Of a stretch of DNA of 64,000 nt, positions 44,305 through 53,357 are shown one piece after another; the first letter of the stretch is position 1, and each line of letters opens with the position of its first letter. Source of the stretch: Nitrospinae bacterium bin107 (GTDB taxonomy: Bacteria > UBA8248); contig MPNJ01000001.1 of NCBI GenBank assembly GCA_002238965.1, forward strand, positions 62,001-126,000, in the 5' to 3' direction. Position numbers and translations under genes: made by a program. A model generated the notes under the pieces. That model ran no database searches. It had not been told where the DNA came from and saw only the letters and a program-made list of their open reading frames with translations.

Positions 44305-44818
44305 AAAGGGGCTTTCTTTTTTTACCCCCCTGTCAAGGGGGGGGTAGGGGGGTTGGTTTTCGAGTCGAAGGCGAGCTAATTGTATGGCGAATTACGCGGC
44401 GGTTCCCATTTTTCACCACGCTGGCGGTCACAAAACCTCATCCTGAGTAAGCGCGCAAGCGCCGTATCGAGGGTTTGACCCGACACCGAAGAGAGAGGGT
44501 CAAACGGCCTCTCCCGGCGTGCGGCGCATCGCTTCCGCATTGGGCGCGATTGCCCTTCGATACGTCCTTCGACAAGCTCAGGACTACTCAGGGTGAGGGG
44601 AGTCGGGCAACGGCGGAATCTGCCCCGAGCGAAGCCGAGGGGCCGCTATTCAGTGTGACGAAAACAAAAAAACTTCCTCATCCCGAGTAGGCCCGCAAGG
44701 GCCGTATCGAGGGCCTGCCATGAGCCTGTCGAAGGGGACGCCGGAAAACAGCCCCTACATGAAAGGCAACCCCCCCTACCCCCCCCTTGTCAGGGGGGCA
44801 AGAAAAAACAAAGCCCTT
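44305..44818. repeat. 514-bp palindromic intergenic element, copy E
   Basis: The ends are imperfect inverted repeats of about 50 bp. The left arm (44305-44355) runs from AAAGGGGCTTTC through T7 and CCCCCCTGTCAAGGGGGG to TAGGGGGGTTGG. The right arm (44765-44818) is its complement. Inside, a 37-bp direct repeat (CTCATCCtGAGTA...CGTATCGAGGG; 44437-44473 and 44677-44713) and CCTTCGACAAGCTCAGGA / TGAGCCTGTCGAAGG inverted pieces suggest nested insertion of a second repeat type. No open frame looks coding. Confidence 0.75.
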
Positions 44819-44862
44819 CTACCCACCCGGCGGGGGATTTCGCCTTTTTATACCCCCCTGAC

Positions 44863-45204
44863 AAGGGGTTGTTGAAAAAGTCCTTCAAGTGGGGGGAGTG
44901 TTCCCTTTCTCCTCGGTCGGGTTTCAAATTCACTCCCCCCTTGAGGGTCGGCTTCCCGAGGGGAAAGCCGACGATGAAGCCGAGCGTTTTGTGCGAAGGC
45001 TGAATCGGTGGGGGGTGAATCGCGTTTTATCGCCACTCCGAGTTATACCCCCCACCAAATCGCTTTCGGGCTTACGCCCTCAGCTCTTCGTCGGCCTTCC
45101 CGAGGAGGAAAGGCCGACCCTCAAGAGAGGAGTAATTGTTTGGCGCTCTGCAAGGTGAGGATGGTTTAACCCGACCCCAAAGGGGTCTTTTTCAACAACC
45201 CCTT
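44863..45204. repeat. palindromic intergenic element, copy B
   Basis: This is 342 bp bounded by perfect 18-bp inverted repeats, AAGGGGTTGTTGAAAAAG (44863-44880) and CTTTTTCAACAACCCCTT (45187-45204). Inside are CACTCCCCCCTTGAGGG (44931-44947) and a degenerate partner (45117-45134), plus CGGTGGGGGGT with ACCCCCCACC. It has no transposase and is MITE-like in form. It ends 50 bp from the hisH stop. Confidence 0.85.
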
Positions 45205-45254
45205 TCGACTGGAAAAAAGCTGCAAACACTCGCTCTTCGCTCGCGTTTGACCCC

Positions 45255-45923
45255 CTAAGCGGATGCGGTTTTCTGCGCGCGGCAGATGTCGACGAATTTC
45301 CTCAAAATGCCCAAGCCGAGCGTACCGCTTTTCTCGGGGTGGAACTGGGTGGCGAAGAGGTTTTTCCGATGAACACTGGCGATGAAGGGCACGCCGAAAT
45401 CGCACGTCGCCGCAATCCAGGGACGCGCGGCTTCCGAGGGCTCCGCATAGTAGGAGTGGACGAAATAGAAATGCGCACCCTGGGGCACGCCCGCGAGAAT
45501 CGGGGATTGGTTGTGAAACTGCGGCTGGTTCCAGCCCATGTGGGGGACCTTCAAGGGCAGCGCGCCGCCGTTTTCGGTCATCCCCTCGGGAAAACGCCGC
45601 ACGCGCCCGGGCAGGATTCCCAGACCCGGTGTGGAGCCGAACTCCTCGCTTTCCTCAAAAAGAATCTGGAGGCCGAGACATATCCCGAGATAGGGAACGC
45701 CTTGCTCTATAACGCGGCGAAGTGGCCCTGTGAGACCCGCGTCCTCCAGGGCGCGCATGCATTCCGGAAAACCACCAATGCCTGGCATGATGACGCCCGT
45801 TGCGGTTTCCAGGACTCGCGGGTCGTCACTCAACACCGCCTCAGCGCCTATTTTGGCCAACGCGTTCCTCACGCTCAGGACGTTTCCCATTCCGTAGTCG
45901 ACCACGACGAACTCGGCCGTCAT
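45255..45923 (-). CDS. hisH: imidazole glycerol phosphate synthase glutaminase subunit
   Basis: Class I glutamine amidotransferase that feeds ammonia to HisF. It shows VVVDYGMGNVLSVRNALAKI, MPGIGGFPECMRAL, the nucleophile cysteine in YLGICLGLQILFEESEEF, HMGWNQPQFHNQSPIL, YFVHSYYAEPSEA and the His-Glu pair in NLFATQFHPEKSGTLGL. The ATG at 45923 with GGAG six bases upstream is preferred to a TTG four codons earlier. Length is 222 aa. It is unusually far from its partner hisF because of inserted repeats. Confidence 0.97.
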   Translation of the reverse strand: MTAEFVVVDYGMGNVLSVRNALAKIGAEAVLSDDPRVLETATGVIMPGIGGFPECMRALEDAGLTGPLRRVIEQGVPYLGICLGLQILFEESEEFGSTPGLGILPGRVRRFPEGMTENGGALPLKVPHMGWNQPQFHNQSPILAGVPQGAHFYFVHSYYAEPSEAARPWIAATCDFGVPFIASVHRKNLFATQFHPEKSGTLGLGILRKFVDICRAQKTASA

Positions 45924-45959
45924 ATCATTCTCCAAAGCGTCAGGACTAAGAAATCATGG

Positions 45960-46562
45960 TTATAAAACGCCCTTGGTGCTGGGCACGCTCGTATCTCTCG
46001 GATCGAGCGCGACGCCCGCGCGCAACGCCCGCGCAAAGCCCTTGAACACGGCTTCGACCATGTGGTGGCTGTTGTCCCCGTAGCAGACTTCGACGTGGAG
46101 GTCGACGCCTGCGTGGGTGGCCAGCGACCAGAAGAACTCGCGCACGAGCGAGGTGTCGAACTCTCCGATTCGGGCTTCGGGGAAAGAAGCGCGGAAGACG
46201 AGGTTTCCCCTGCCGCCGAAATCCGCCGCCACGTGAACGAGCGCGTCCATCATCGGCAGGCGCACGTCGGCGTAGCGGGTGATGCCCGCCCGGTCTCCGA
46301 GCGCCTTCGCCAGCGTCTGCCCCAGGATAATACCTACGTCCTCCACCGTGTGGTGGCCGTCGACGTCCAAATCCCCCTTGCCGCGGACGGTCATATCCAC
46401 CAGCCCGTGGCGGGCGATCTGGGCGAGCATATGATCGAAAAAACCGAGGCCCGTATTGATTTCGGCCTCCCCCGCGCCGTCTAAATTGACCGCAACGGAA
46501 AAATCGGTCTCTTTCGTCTTTCTGCTCACGCGCGCTTTTCTCTGCTTCGTTCTCGACGCCAC
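45960..46562 (-). CDS. hisB: imidazoleglycerol-phosphate dehydratase
   Basis: Manganese-dependent dehydratase, monofunctional here (200 aa, no HAD phosphatase domain). The metal motifs are [20 protein letters not shown] and [40 protein letters not shown] lies between. The start is GTG at 46562 with GGGAGAGAGAAG upstream. Histidinol-phosphate phosphatase and HisC must be encoded elsewhere. Confidence 0.97.
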   Translation of the reverse strand: MASRTKQRKARVSRKTKETDFSVAVNLDGAGEAEINTGLGFFDHMLAQIARHGLVDMTVRGKGDLDVDGHHTVEDVGIILGQTLAKALGDRAGITRYADVRLPMMDALVHVAADFGGRGNLVFRASFPEARIGEFDTSLVREFFWSLATHAGVDLHVEVCYGDNSHHMVEAVFKGFARALRAGVALDPRDTSVPSTKGVL

Positions 46563-46702
46563 CTTCTCTCTCCCGGCGGATGGAAAGTTCCAACCCCAAT
46601 GAATTCACCGCCTTTCGGCAGTGCGATTATGCTCGATTTGCGCGCGCCCCGCCAGCGCCCCCTCAAGGAACTGTTGTAAGACCCCACAAAATGAAACCAC
46701 TT

Positions 46703-46812
46703 CCGCTGGGGGTTGTTGACAAAGTCCCGATTCGGCAGTTCGGCGGACGAGGCCGATCGGGGAGGGGGAGATTACCCCCTTCAAAAGGAACACGCAAGAA
46801 AAATCAACGCCC
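46703..46812. repeat. partial palindromic element, copy D
   Basis: It starts with TTGTTGACAAAGTCCCGA, like the left ends of the other copies, and ends with a CTTCAAAAGGAACACGCAAG stretch resembling their right flank. The central palindrome is deleted. It abuts copy C, so two insertions or a duplication occurred between hisD and hisB. Confidence 0.5.
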
Positions 46813-46818
46813 TCTTGA

Positions 46819-47200
46819 GGCTTGTTGAAAAGTTCTGACTTCGTGATTCGGCGTATGGAGCCGATCTGGGAGGGATGAAACTTTACTCCTCCCGTACAAA
46901 CCGTCAACCAACCACTCCCCCCTTGAGGGTCGGCTTCCCTCGGGGAAAGCCGACGATGAAGCCGAGCGGTTTGTGCGAAGGCTGAATCGGTGGGGGGACA
47001 TTCCACTGAAAAAGCTCCCCCCACCAACTCACCTGCGGGCTTCGCCCTTGCCTCGTTGTCGGTCTTCCCCGAGGGAGACCGACCCTCAAGGGGGGTGTGA
47101 TTGCATATCTCTCGTGTGTCGGGAAGACACTTCAAAGGGGGAGTGAACTTCAAAAGCGTGCGCGCAACCCAAATCCGTTTCCCGGGGCTTTATCAACAGC
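46819..47200. repeat. palindromic intergenic element, copy C
   Basis: Left end CTTGTTGAAAAGTTCTGAC with flank TCGTGATTCGGCGTATGG as in copy A. Inner arms are CACTCCCCCCTTGAGGGTCG (46913-46932) and GACCCTCAAGGGGGGTGTG (about 47080-47099). The GGTGGGGGG / CCCCCCACC core lies between, and the right end is GGGGCTTTATCAACAGC. It finishes within about 5 bp of the hisD stop codon. Confidence 0.8.
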
Positions 47201-47204
47201 TCGC

Positions 47205-48500
47205 TCAGGATGCGCCGCGCCTCAGTCGCAAGGCCCGCGCGTGCGCGGGCAGACCTTCGAGATCCGCGAGTCTCGCCGCGGGTTCCGCCAGCCGCGCGGC
47301 GGCGGCCTCATCGAAACACACCTTGCTCGTCCATTTGATGAAATCATAGACGCCGAGCGGAGAGGCGAAACGCGCCGCACCGCCTGTGGGAAGCACGTGG
47401 TTGGGGCCTGCGATGTAATCGCCCAAGGGGACCGGACTCCACGGCCCGCAGAATACCGCGCCCGCATTGCGAATCCCCAAGGCCGCCTCTTCGGCGCGCT
47501 CCATCAAAATCTCCAGGTGCTCGGGCGCCAGCATCTCCGCCACTTCGATCGCCTCTCGGCGCGAGGCCGCCTCGATGATGGCGCCGCGATTCTCCAAAGC
47601 CTGCCCTATCTCCGTACTCCTCGCGGCTGTGCGCAACTGATTTTCCACTTCTCTTTCCAAGGCGTCGGCCACTTCCGCGCCCACGCAAACGCCCACCGCC
47701 ATTGCCTGCGCGTCGTGCTCGGCCTGGGCGATGAGATCAGCGGCCGCCCATTCGGCCAGGGCGGGGTCGTCCAGGAGCACGACCACCTCGCTCGGCCCCG
47801 CCTCCTTGTCGATCTCGACGCGCCCGCGCACGATGCGCTTGGCGGCGGCGACGTATACGTTGCCCGGCCCCACTATCTTGTCCACGCGAGGGACGCTCTC
47901 CGTGCCATAGGCCATCGCGGCGACCGCCTGCGCGCCACCAATTCGAAAGACGCGCTCAAGACCCGCCAGGGAAGCCGCCGCCAGCACGGCGGCGGGCACC
48001 TCGCCGTTCGGGCCCGGCGGCGTGCACAGAACCAATTCGTCCACGCCTGCGACGCGCGCAGGAACGGTATTCATGAGCACCGTGGAGGGATAGGCCGCCG
48101 TGCCGCCGGGCGCATAAAGACCCACGCTGGCGAGGGGGGTGGGTTCGAGCGAGAGCCGCTCGCCGGGCGCAGGTTCGACATTGATCCTTCGGGGAACCTG
48201 CGCCTCGTGGAACGCGCGAACCCGCTCCTCGGCCAGTTTCAGGGCGTCCAGCGTCTCGGACGGCAGCGCATCCAGCGCGCGCGCCATCTCCTCCGGGCCT
48301 ACGACGAGGCCCCCGGCGTCCAGGGAAACGCCGTCGAACTTCTTCGTAAGTTCGACAAGCGCGTCATCTCCCTCCACGCGCACGCGCTCGATGATCACGC
48401 GCACATCGGCCTCGACGCGGGCAAAAGCATCCTCCCCGCTCAGGGAGAGGCGCTCGATCCCGGCGGCGAAATTCTCCGCCCCGCAGCTGAAGCGTCTCAC
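47205..48500 (-). CDS. hisD: histidinol dehydrogenase
   Basis: Zinc enzyme oxidising histidinol to histidine in two NAD-dependent steps. It shows VGLYAPGGTAAYPSTVLMNT, VPARVAGVDELVLCTPPGPN, FRIGGAQAVAAMAYGTESVP, KIVGPGNVYVAAAKRIVRG, EAGPSEVVVL, DLIAQAEHDAQAMAVGVC and HVLPTGGAARFASPLGVYDF. Catalytic histidines and metal ligands in APEHLEILME and AGPNHVLPTGG are present. The GTG start at 48500 overlaps the hisG stop (GTGA). Length is 431 aa. Confidence 0.98.
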   Translation of the reverse strand: MRRFSCGAENFAAGIERLSLSGEDAFARVEADVRVIIERVRVEGDDALVELTKKFDGVSLDAGGLVVGPEEMARALDALPSETLDALKLAEERVRAFHEAQVPRRINVEPAPGERLSLEPTPLASVGLYAPGGTAAYPSTVLMNTVPARVAGVDELVLCTPPGPNGEVPAAVLAAASLAGLERVFRIGGAQAVAAMAYGTESVPRVDKIVGPGNVYVAAAKRIVRGRVEIDKEAGPSEVVVLLDDPALAEWAAADLIAQAEHDAQAMAVGVCVGAEVADALEREVENQLRTAARSTEIGQALENRGAIIEAASRREAIEVAEMLAPEHLEILMERAEEAALGIRNAGAVFCGPWSPVPLGDYIAGPNHVLPTGGAARFASPLGVYDFIKWTSKVCFDEAAAARLAEPAARLADLEGLPAHARALRLRRGAS

Positions 48501-49204
48501 GCCTTCTCCCCACCGGGCGCCGGACCTGCGCCGTTACCGGAGCGGTTTTGGGCTGTGGGGATCACCCCCTTCAACTGTTCGATGATCGCGCTCACCTTTT
48601 TATAATTCGTCTTCAGGCTCGCCCGGTTGGCGATTAGCCTGGCCGTCGCGCTGAATATCTCGCGAATCGGGACCAGCCCATTGGCCCGCAGCGTTCCGCC
48701 CGTGTCGACCAAATCCACAACCAGGTCCGCCACGCCGGTGGCGGGCGCGATTTCCACGTTTCCGTAGAGACGGATGATCTTTGCCTGAACCCCCATCTGC
48801 TCGAAAAACCGGGCCGTGATGGCGGGAAACTTCGTCGCCACGCGCAGCGATATCCGCCCGGTCAAATCCTCCCAGGCGATGCCCTCGGGCGCCGCCACCA
48901 TGAGGCGGCACGGCGCCATGTTCATATCCAGAGGCTCGTATACGTCGCGCCCCTGTTCGAGCAGCACGTCCCGCCCGATAATGCCCAGATCGGCGGCGCC
49001 GCGCTCCACATAGATGGGCACGTCGTGGTTCCTGAGAATCAGGACGCGGACGCCCGTTTTCGGGTCGCGCAGGATGAGCTTTCGGGATTTGTCCGATACC
49101 GGTTTGGACAAGACGCCCGCCTTCACCAGACATTCGGTGGCTTCGGTAAAAATTCTTCCCTTGGGCAGGGCGATGATCAATTCTTTCTCCTGATTCTCTT
49201 TCAT
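48497..49204 (-). CDS. hisG: ATP phosphoribosyltransferase, short form
   Basis: First and feedback-controlled step of histidine synthesis. ELIIALPKGRIFTEATECLV, ILRNHDVPIYVERGAADLGI, RLMVAAPEGI, VATKFPAITARFFEQMGVQA and ATGVADLVVDLVDTGGTLRA are typical. At 235 aa it lacks the C-terminal regulatory domain of the long form and ends in a Gly/Pro-rich tail. Short HisG normally needs the HisZ subunit, which is not in this window. The ATG at 49204 shares one base with the murA stop and has GGAG five bases upstream. Confidence 0.95.
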   Translation of the reverse strand: MKENQEKELIIALPKGRIFTEATECLVKAGVLSKPVSDKSRKLILRDPKTGVRVLILRNHDVPIYVERGAADLGIIGRDVLLEQGRDVYEPLDMNMAPCRLMVAAPEGIAWEDLTGRISLRVATKFPAITARFFEQMGVQAKIIRLYGNVEIAPATGVADLVVDLVDTGGTLRANGLVPIREIFSATARLIANRASLKTNYKKVSAIIEQLKGVIPTAQNRSGNGAGPAPGGEKA

Positions 49205-50463
49205 CACGACTCCACTTCGCGCCGGATATCCGCGCCGAGTTCCCTCAACCTCTCCTCGAGCCGCTGATATCCCCTGTCGATATGATATACGTTGCGAACG
49301 ATGGTTTCTCCACTCGCCGCCAGACCCGCCAGAACAAGCGACGCGCTCGCTCTCAAGTCGGTCGCCGTCACCGAGGCGCCGGCGAGATGCGCCACACCCT
49401 CGATGTGCGCCGTCCGCCCGTCTATATGAATCCGCGCGTTCATTCTGGCAAGCTCGGCGGCGTGCATGAAGCGATTCTCGAAGATCGTCTCCGTGAGCAC
49501 GCAGGTCCCGCCCGCCAGCGTCATCAACGCCATGAACTGGGCCTGCAGGTCCGTGGGAAACCCGGGATAGGGCGCCGTCTTCACGTTCACGGGCCGTACG
49601 GAGCCATCGCCGCGCACGTGAATCCAGTCCGCTCCTTCTGAAACTTCGAGACCGGCTTCGCTCAGCTTGAGCGCCAGCGCGTGCACCTGTTCCGGCTCAC
49701 AATCCATTATCCTCAAATCCCCTCCCGTGATGGCGGCGGCAATCATGAGGGTTCCCACCTCGATGCGGTCTGCGGGAACGGCCGCGTCGTAGCCCGCGAG
49801 GGAATCCACCCCTTCGATCTCGATAACGGGCGTGCCCGCGCCGCTCACCTTCGCGCCCATCTGGTTCAACAAATCCGCGACCGCGACCACTTCGGGCTCC
49901 AGGGCGGCATTCTCGAGCACGGTGACGCCTTTCGCCAAAGAAGCCGCCATCATCAGGTTCTTCGTACCCGTCACGGTCGTTAAGTCGAACGAAATGCGCG
50001 CTCCCGTGAGTCTCCGGGCCCTGGCCTCGATGTAGCCCTGCTCTATCTCGATCTCCGCCCCCATCGCTCTCAGTCCCTTCAGGTGCTGATCGATGGGCCT
50101 GGCCCCGATGGCGCAGCCGCCCGGCAGGGAAACGCGCGCCGAGCCGAAGCGCGCCAGCAATGGCCCCAGCACCATGATGGAGGCCCGCATCGCCTGCACC
50201 AGTTCATAGGGCGCGACGCCGCCGGTGATGTTCGTGGCGTCCAGGGAGATGGACCCGGGCGATTCTTCGCGCGTCTCGACGCCGAATTCGCCCAGAAGCG
50301 CCAATATCGTGTTCGTATCGCGCAAGTCCGGGACGCGCCGCGCATGACTGACGCCATCGGCCAGGATGGCGGCGGCCAGGATCGGCAAAGAGGCGTTCTT
50401 GGAACCCGACGCCTCGGCCTCGCCGCGAAGCGGCCTGCCTCCCCGGATACGAAATCGCTCCAA
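49204..50463 (-). CDS. murA: UDP-N-acetylglucosamine 1-carboxyvinyltransferase
   Basis: First committed step of peptidoglycan synthesis and the fosfomycin target. [40 protein letters not shown] and the catalytic cysteine in [19 protein letters not shown] are present, so a fosfomycin-sensitive form is expected. [40 protein letters not shown] and [16 protein letters not shown] follow. Length is 419 aa. It lies between prmC and hisG, apart from the dcw cluster. Confidence 0.97.
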   Translation of the reverse strand: MERFRIRGGRPLRGEAEASGSKNASLPILAAAILADGVSHARRVPDLRDTNTILALLGEFGVETREESPGSISLDATNITGGVAPYELVQAMRASIMVLGPLLARFGSARVSLPGGCAIGARPIDQHLKGLRAMGAEIEIEQGYIEARARRLTGARISFDLTTVTGTKNLMMAASLAKGVTVLENAALEPEVVAVADLLNQMGAKVSGAGTPVIEIEGVDSLAGYDAAVPADRIEVGTLMIAAAITGGDLRIMDCEPEQVHALALKLSEAGLEVSEGADWIHVRGDGSVRPVNVKTAPYPGFPTDLQAQFMALMTLAGGTCVLTETIFENRFMHAAELARMNARIHIDGRTAHIEGVAHLAGASVTATDLRASASLVLAGLAASGETIVRNVYHIDRGYQRLEERLRELGADIRREVES

Positions 50464-50465
50464 AA

Positions 50466-51356
50466 CTAAACCCTCGTAAGTTCCAAAACCCTCTCGCGCC
50501 CGGCGAGGTCTTTATGACGGCTCGCCGCGCGATAATCCCCTTGTCGTTCCGCCAAGGCCTCCGCCTCCGCCATCTGGCGCGGGTCCATCTCGATCAGCAG
50601 GAAGCCCCCGCGCGCGAGATATGCGGGCGCTTCCACGATGATGCGCCGGATGAGGTCCGTCCCGTCCGCGCCGCCATCGAGCGCGAGTCCAGGCTCGAAC
50701 GATGACACTTCGGGCATCAGGCCATCCAGTTCGCCCGAAGCCACATAGGGCGGATTCGAGGCGATCAGGTCGAACCCTACCCCCTCTTCGAGCGCATCAA
50801 ACAAATCGGAGGCCAGAAAACACGTTCGACCACCAAGACCGAATTTATCCGCGTTCCGCCTCGCCACACCGAGCGCCCTGGGACAGAGGTCGAGCAAGGT
50901 GACGCGCGCCTCGTGTAATTCACTCGCGATCGCCAGACCCACCGCGCCGCTGCCCGCGCACAAGTCCAGTATCCCGCTCTCTCGTCCTTCTCCTGAGAGC
51001 GCCAAGGCGCGTTCGACGAGCAACTCCGACTCGGGCCTTGGAATCAGCACATCGGGCGAAACGAAAAAGGACATGGACCAGAACTCCCGCTCGCCCATGA
51101 TGTAAGCCATCGGTTCGCGGGCCATTCTCCTTTGCGCCAAAGATTCGACCCGCGCGAGCTCCTCTGAGGAGACCACTCTTTCAGGGTGCGCGTGGAGATG
51201 CGCCCCCTCGCAGCCTAATACCACAGCCACGATGAGCCGCGCATCCAGCCCCGGCGATTCCACGCCCGCCCCGGCGAACCGCTCTTCCAGGCGGGAGAGC
51301 AGAGCACATACTTTGGTTTCGGTTTCGTTTTGCGCCGCAGGAGGAGAGGTGGTCAT
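50466..51356 (-). CDS. prmC: peptide chain release factor N5-glutamine methyltransferase
   Basis: Methylates the GGQ glutamine of release factors. The N-terminal helical domain shows [19 protein letters not shown] and [16 protein letters not shown]. The SAM motif is [19 protein letters not shown], and the catalytic NPPY sits in [20 protein letters not shown]. Length is 296 aa. The ATG at 51356 overlaps prfA, its substrate's gene, by four bases. Confidence 0.96.
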   Translation of the reverse strand: MTTSPPAAQNETETKVCALLSRLEERFAGAGVESPGLDARLIVAVVLGCEGAHLHAHPERVVSSEELARVESLAQRRMAREPMAYIMGEREFWSMSFFVSPDVLIPRPESELLVERALALSGEGRESGILDLCAGSGAVGLAIASELHEARVTLLDLCPRALGVARRNADKFGLGGRTCFLASDLFDALEEGVGFDLIASNPPYVASGELDGLMPEVSSFEPGLALDGGADGTDLIRRIIVEAPAYLARGGFLLIEMDPRQMAEAEALAERQGDYRAASRHKDLAGRERVLELTRV

Positions 51357-52444
51357 TCCGCGGAGTGGGCTTCCGTGCTTTCTTCCAGCTCGGCCAGACG
51401 CTCCGCCTCGCGGCTCTCGATGACCCGCTTGACCATCTCGTCGATGCCGCCCTCCATGAAGCCGGGCAGACCGTGGAGGGTGAGGCCGATGCGGTGATCG
51501 GTAATCCTGTCCTGGGGGAAATTGTAGGTCCTGATCCGCTCGCTCCTGTCCCCGCTGCCCACGAGGCTCTTGCGCTGCGCGGAACGCTCGGACATCTGTT
51601 TCTGGATTTCCATGTCCAGCAGATGGGCCGAGAGTATCTTCATGGCCTTGGCGCGGTTCTTGTGCTGGCTCTTCTCGTCCTGGCAGGTGACGACGAGGCC
51701 AGTGGGCACATGGGTGATGCGGACGGCGGAATCGGTCGTGTTCACGCTCTGGCCGCCCGGACCCGAGGAGCGGTAGACGTCGATCCTTAAGTCCTTCTCG
51801 CCGATGTCGAGCGCAATCTCGTCCGCTTCGGGCAGCACGGCCACCGTGGCGGCGGAGGTGTGGATTCTCCCCTGCGTCTCGGTGACGGGCACCCGCTGGA
51901 CGCGGTGCGTGCCGCTCTCATAGCGCAGGCGGCTGTAGGCGCCCGCCCCCTTGATGAGCGCGGATACCTCCTTCAAGCCCCCCAGGTCGCTCTCGCTCTT
52001 GCTCAACTCCTCCGCCTTCCAGCCCTGGACCTCGGCGTAGCGCACGTACATGCGGTACAAATCGGCCGCGAAGAGCGCGGCCTCCTGACCGCCCGTTCCC
52101 GCGCGAACTTCCAGGATGACGTTTTTCTCATCGTTCGGGTCCCTGGGCAGCAGAAGACGGCGCAGCCTCTCCTCCACCTCTTCGCGCTTCGGGCCCGCGT
52201 CTTCGAGTTCCGCCTGGGCGAGTTCGCTCATCTCCGGGTCGCCGTCCTCGAGCAGGGCCTTCGCCTCCTCGATGGCGTTCGCGTAGCCGCGCCATTCCTC
52301 ATAGGCCTGGACGACCTGGGTGACCTCCTTGTGCTCGCGCGCGGTCTGCTCGAATTTCCTGCGGTCCTTGAGCAGGGACGGGTCCGAGAGGCGCATCTCC
52401 AGCGTCCGGTGTTTTTCTATGATTTGCTCGATTTTTTCGAACAT
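51353..52444 (-). CDS. prfA: peptide chain release factor 1
   Basis: Class I release factor for UAA/UAG. It contains [20 protein letters not shown] in domain 1-2, the stop-codon tripeptide PVT in [16 protein letters not shown] and the GGQ loop [40 protein letters not shown] closes the family pattern. The ATG at 52444 was chosen; a TTG three codons upstream is unlikely. Length is 363 aa. Confidence 0.97.
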   Translation of the reverse strand: MFEKIEQIIEKHRTLEMRLSDPSLLKDRRKFEQTAREHKEVTQVVQAYEEWRGYANAIEEAKALLEDGDPEMSELAQAELEDAGPKREEVEERLRRLLLPRDPNDEKNVILEVRAGTGGQEAALFAADLYRMYVRYAEVQGWKAEELSKSESDLGGLKEVSALIKGAGAYSRLRYESGTHRVQRVPVTETQGRIHTSAATVAVLPEADEIALDIGEKDLRIDVYRSSGPGGQSVNTTDSAVRITHVPTGLVVTCQDEKSQHKNRAKAMKILSAHLLDMEIQKQMSERSAQRKSLVGSGDRSERIRTYNFPQDRITDHRIGLTLHGLPGFMEGGIDEMVKRVIESREAERLAELEESTEAHSAE

Positions 52445-52565
52445 GGGGATCAACCGACGGGCAGCGAACGGGGTGGCCCGGTATCGTCCTCAGGCCACGG
52501 ATTCGCGTTTGCCGAGGAACCACCGCCCGGGGGCAGCCCCCAGGCAAACACGGTAGGCTCCGTGC

Positions 52566-53162
52566 TTATGAATCCTCGGGCTTTTCGGTTTCTTCGCTCG
52601 ACTCGGGCGCAGGCGATGCCTCGGGGGAGGCGTCTTCAGCCGCGGTGGGTGCCGCATTGGCACCAGCGGGCTCAGGCGCAGGCGAAGCATCCTCAGCCGC
52701 AACAACTGCCGTCTCGGCATCGCTCGTTTCAGTGGCGGGCGCAGCACCCTCGGCGGCGGCCTCGGCGGATTCTTCTTTCTGCGCCTGGGCGGCCTGCCTC
52801 GCGGCGCGCTCCTCGGCCCGTTTCTGCCTGGCCTCTTCTCTGAGCTTTTTCTCTTCCTCCGCCTTCTCGGCGGCCTGCTTCGCTTCACGCTCCAACCGGG
52901 CGACCCGTTCCGCCTCGGCGGAGGCCTGCTTTCTCTTGCGCTTGGAGACCCGCGCCTCCTTGCCCTCGAACTTCTTGACGAACTTCTCGACGCGGCCTTC
53001 GGTATCGACGATGCGCGCCTGCTTTCCGGTGAAGAACGGATGGCACTGCGAGCAAACCTCGACGCGTATTTCCTCGCGCGTGGAGAACGTCGTGAATTCG
53101 GTGCCGCAACCACTGCAGGAAACCTTGCACTCGAACAACTCGGGATGAATCTCGGCCTTCAT
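52566..53162 (-). CDS. rpmE: ribosomal protein L31 with long C-terminal charged/alanine-rich extension
   Basis: Residues 1-72 are a zinc-binding (C+) L31. [20 protein letters not shown] and [20 protein letters not shown] place cysteines at 12, 16, 19, 37 and 40. The protein then continues for about 125 residues, first a Lys/Glu/Ala/Arg-rich probable single helix (about 73-130), then a Pro/Ala/Glu/Ser low-complexity acidic tail. Typical L31 is about 70 aa. The ATG at 53162 has GGAG nine bases upstream; an earlier in-frame start at 53192 is less likely. It heads the prfA-prmC-murA-his run. Confidence 0.92.
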   Translation of the reverse strand: MKAEIHPELFECKVSCSGCGTEFTTFSTREEIRVEVCSQCHPFFTGKQARIVDTEGRVEKFVKKFEGKEARVSKRKRKQASAEAERVARLEREAKQAAEKAEEEKKLREEARQKRAEERAARQAAQAQKEESAEAAAEGAAPATETSDAETAVVAAEDASPAPEPAGANAAPTAAEDASPEASPAPESSEETEKPEDS

Positions 53163-53249
53163 AACCAGGCGCTCCAAAATTTCGGGTTCCAAACGTCGGA
53201 AACAATTCCGTAAATATCGATAAAATCCGATAAATAAAGGTGGTATTTC

Positions 53250-53285
53250 GATAAAAAAACCGACCCCTCTCCCCTACGAGGAGAG
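53250..53285 (-). terminator. Rho-independent terminator downstream of rho
   Basis: On the minus strand, CTCTCC TCGTA GGGGAGAG (53267-53285) forms a GC-rich hairpin followed shortly by TTTTTTT (53252-53259). It lies about 75 nt after the rho stop. Confidence 0.65.
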
Positions 53286-53357
53286 CGCTTTATATCGAAA
53301 CTCCAGCGCCTTGTCTACCCCCAAAAGCGGGTAAAAACAAGAGGTTGGCGAAAAGCG

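Noticed and set aside
44848-45036. Small proteins encoded by the palindromic elements (also at 46605-47153)
   Set aside because: Their predicted sequences are low-complexity products of the repeat and appear in several frames and both strands; no ribosome-binding sites or family matches.
44163-47204. CRISPR array in the repeat-rich his gaps
   Set aside because: Repeats are few, long, inverted and unevenly spaced, with no unit of 24-40 bp repeats and equal spacers, and no cas genes nearby.
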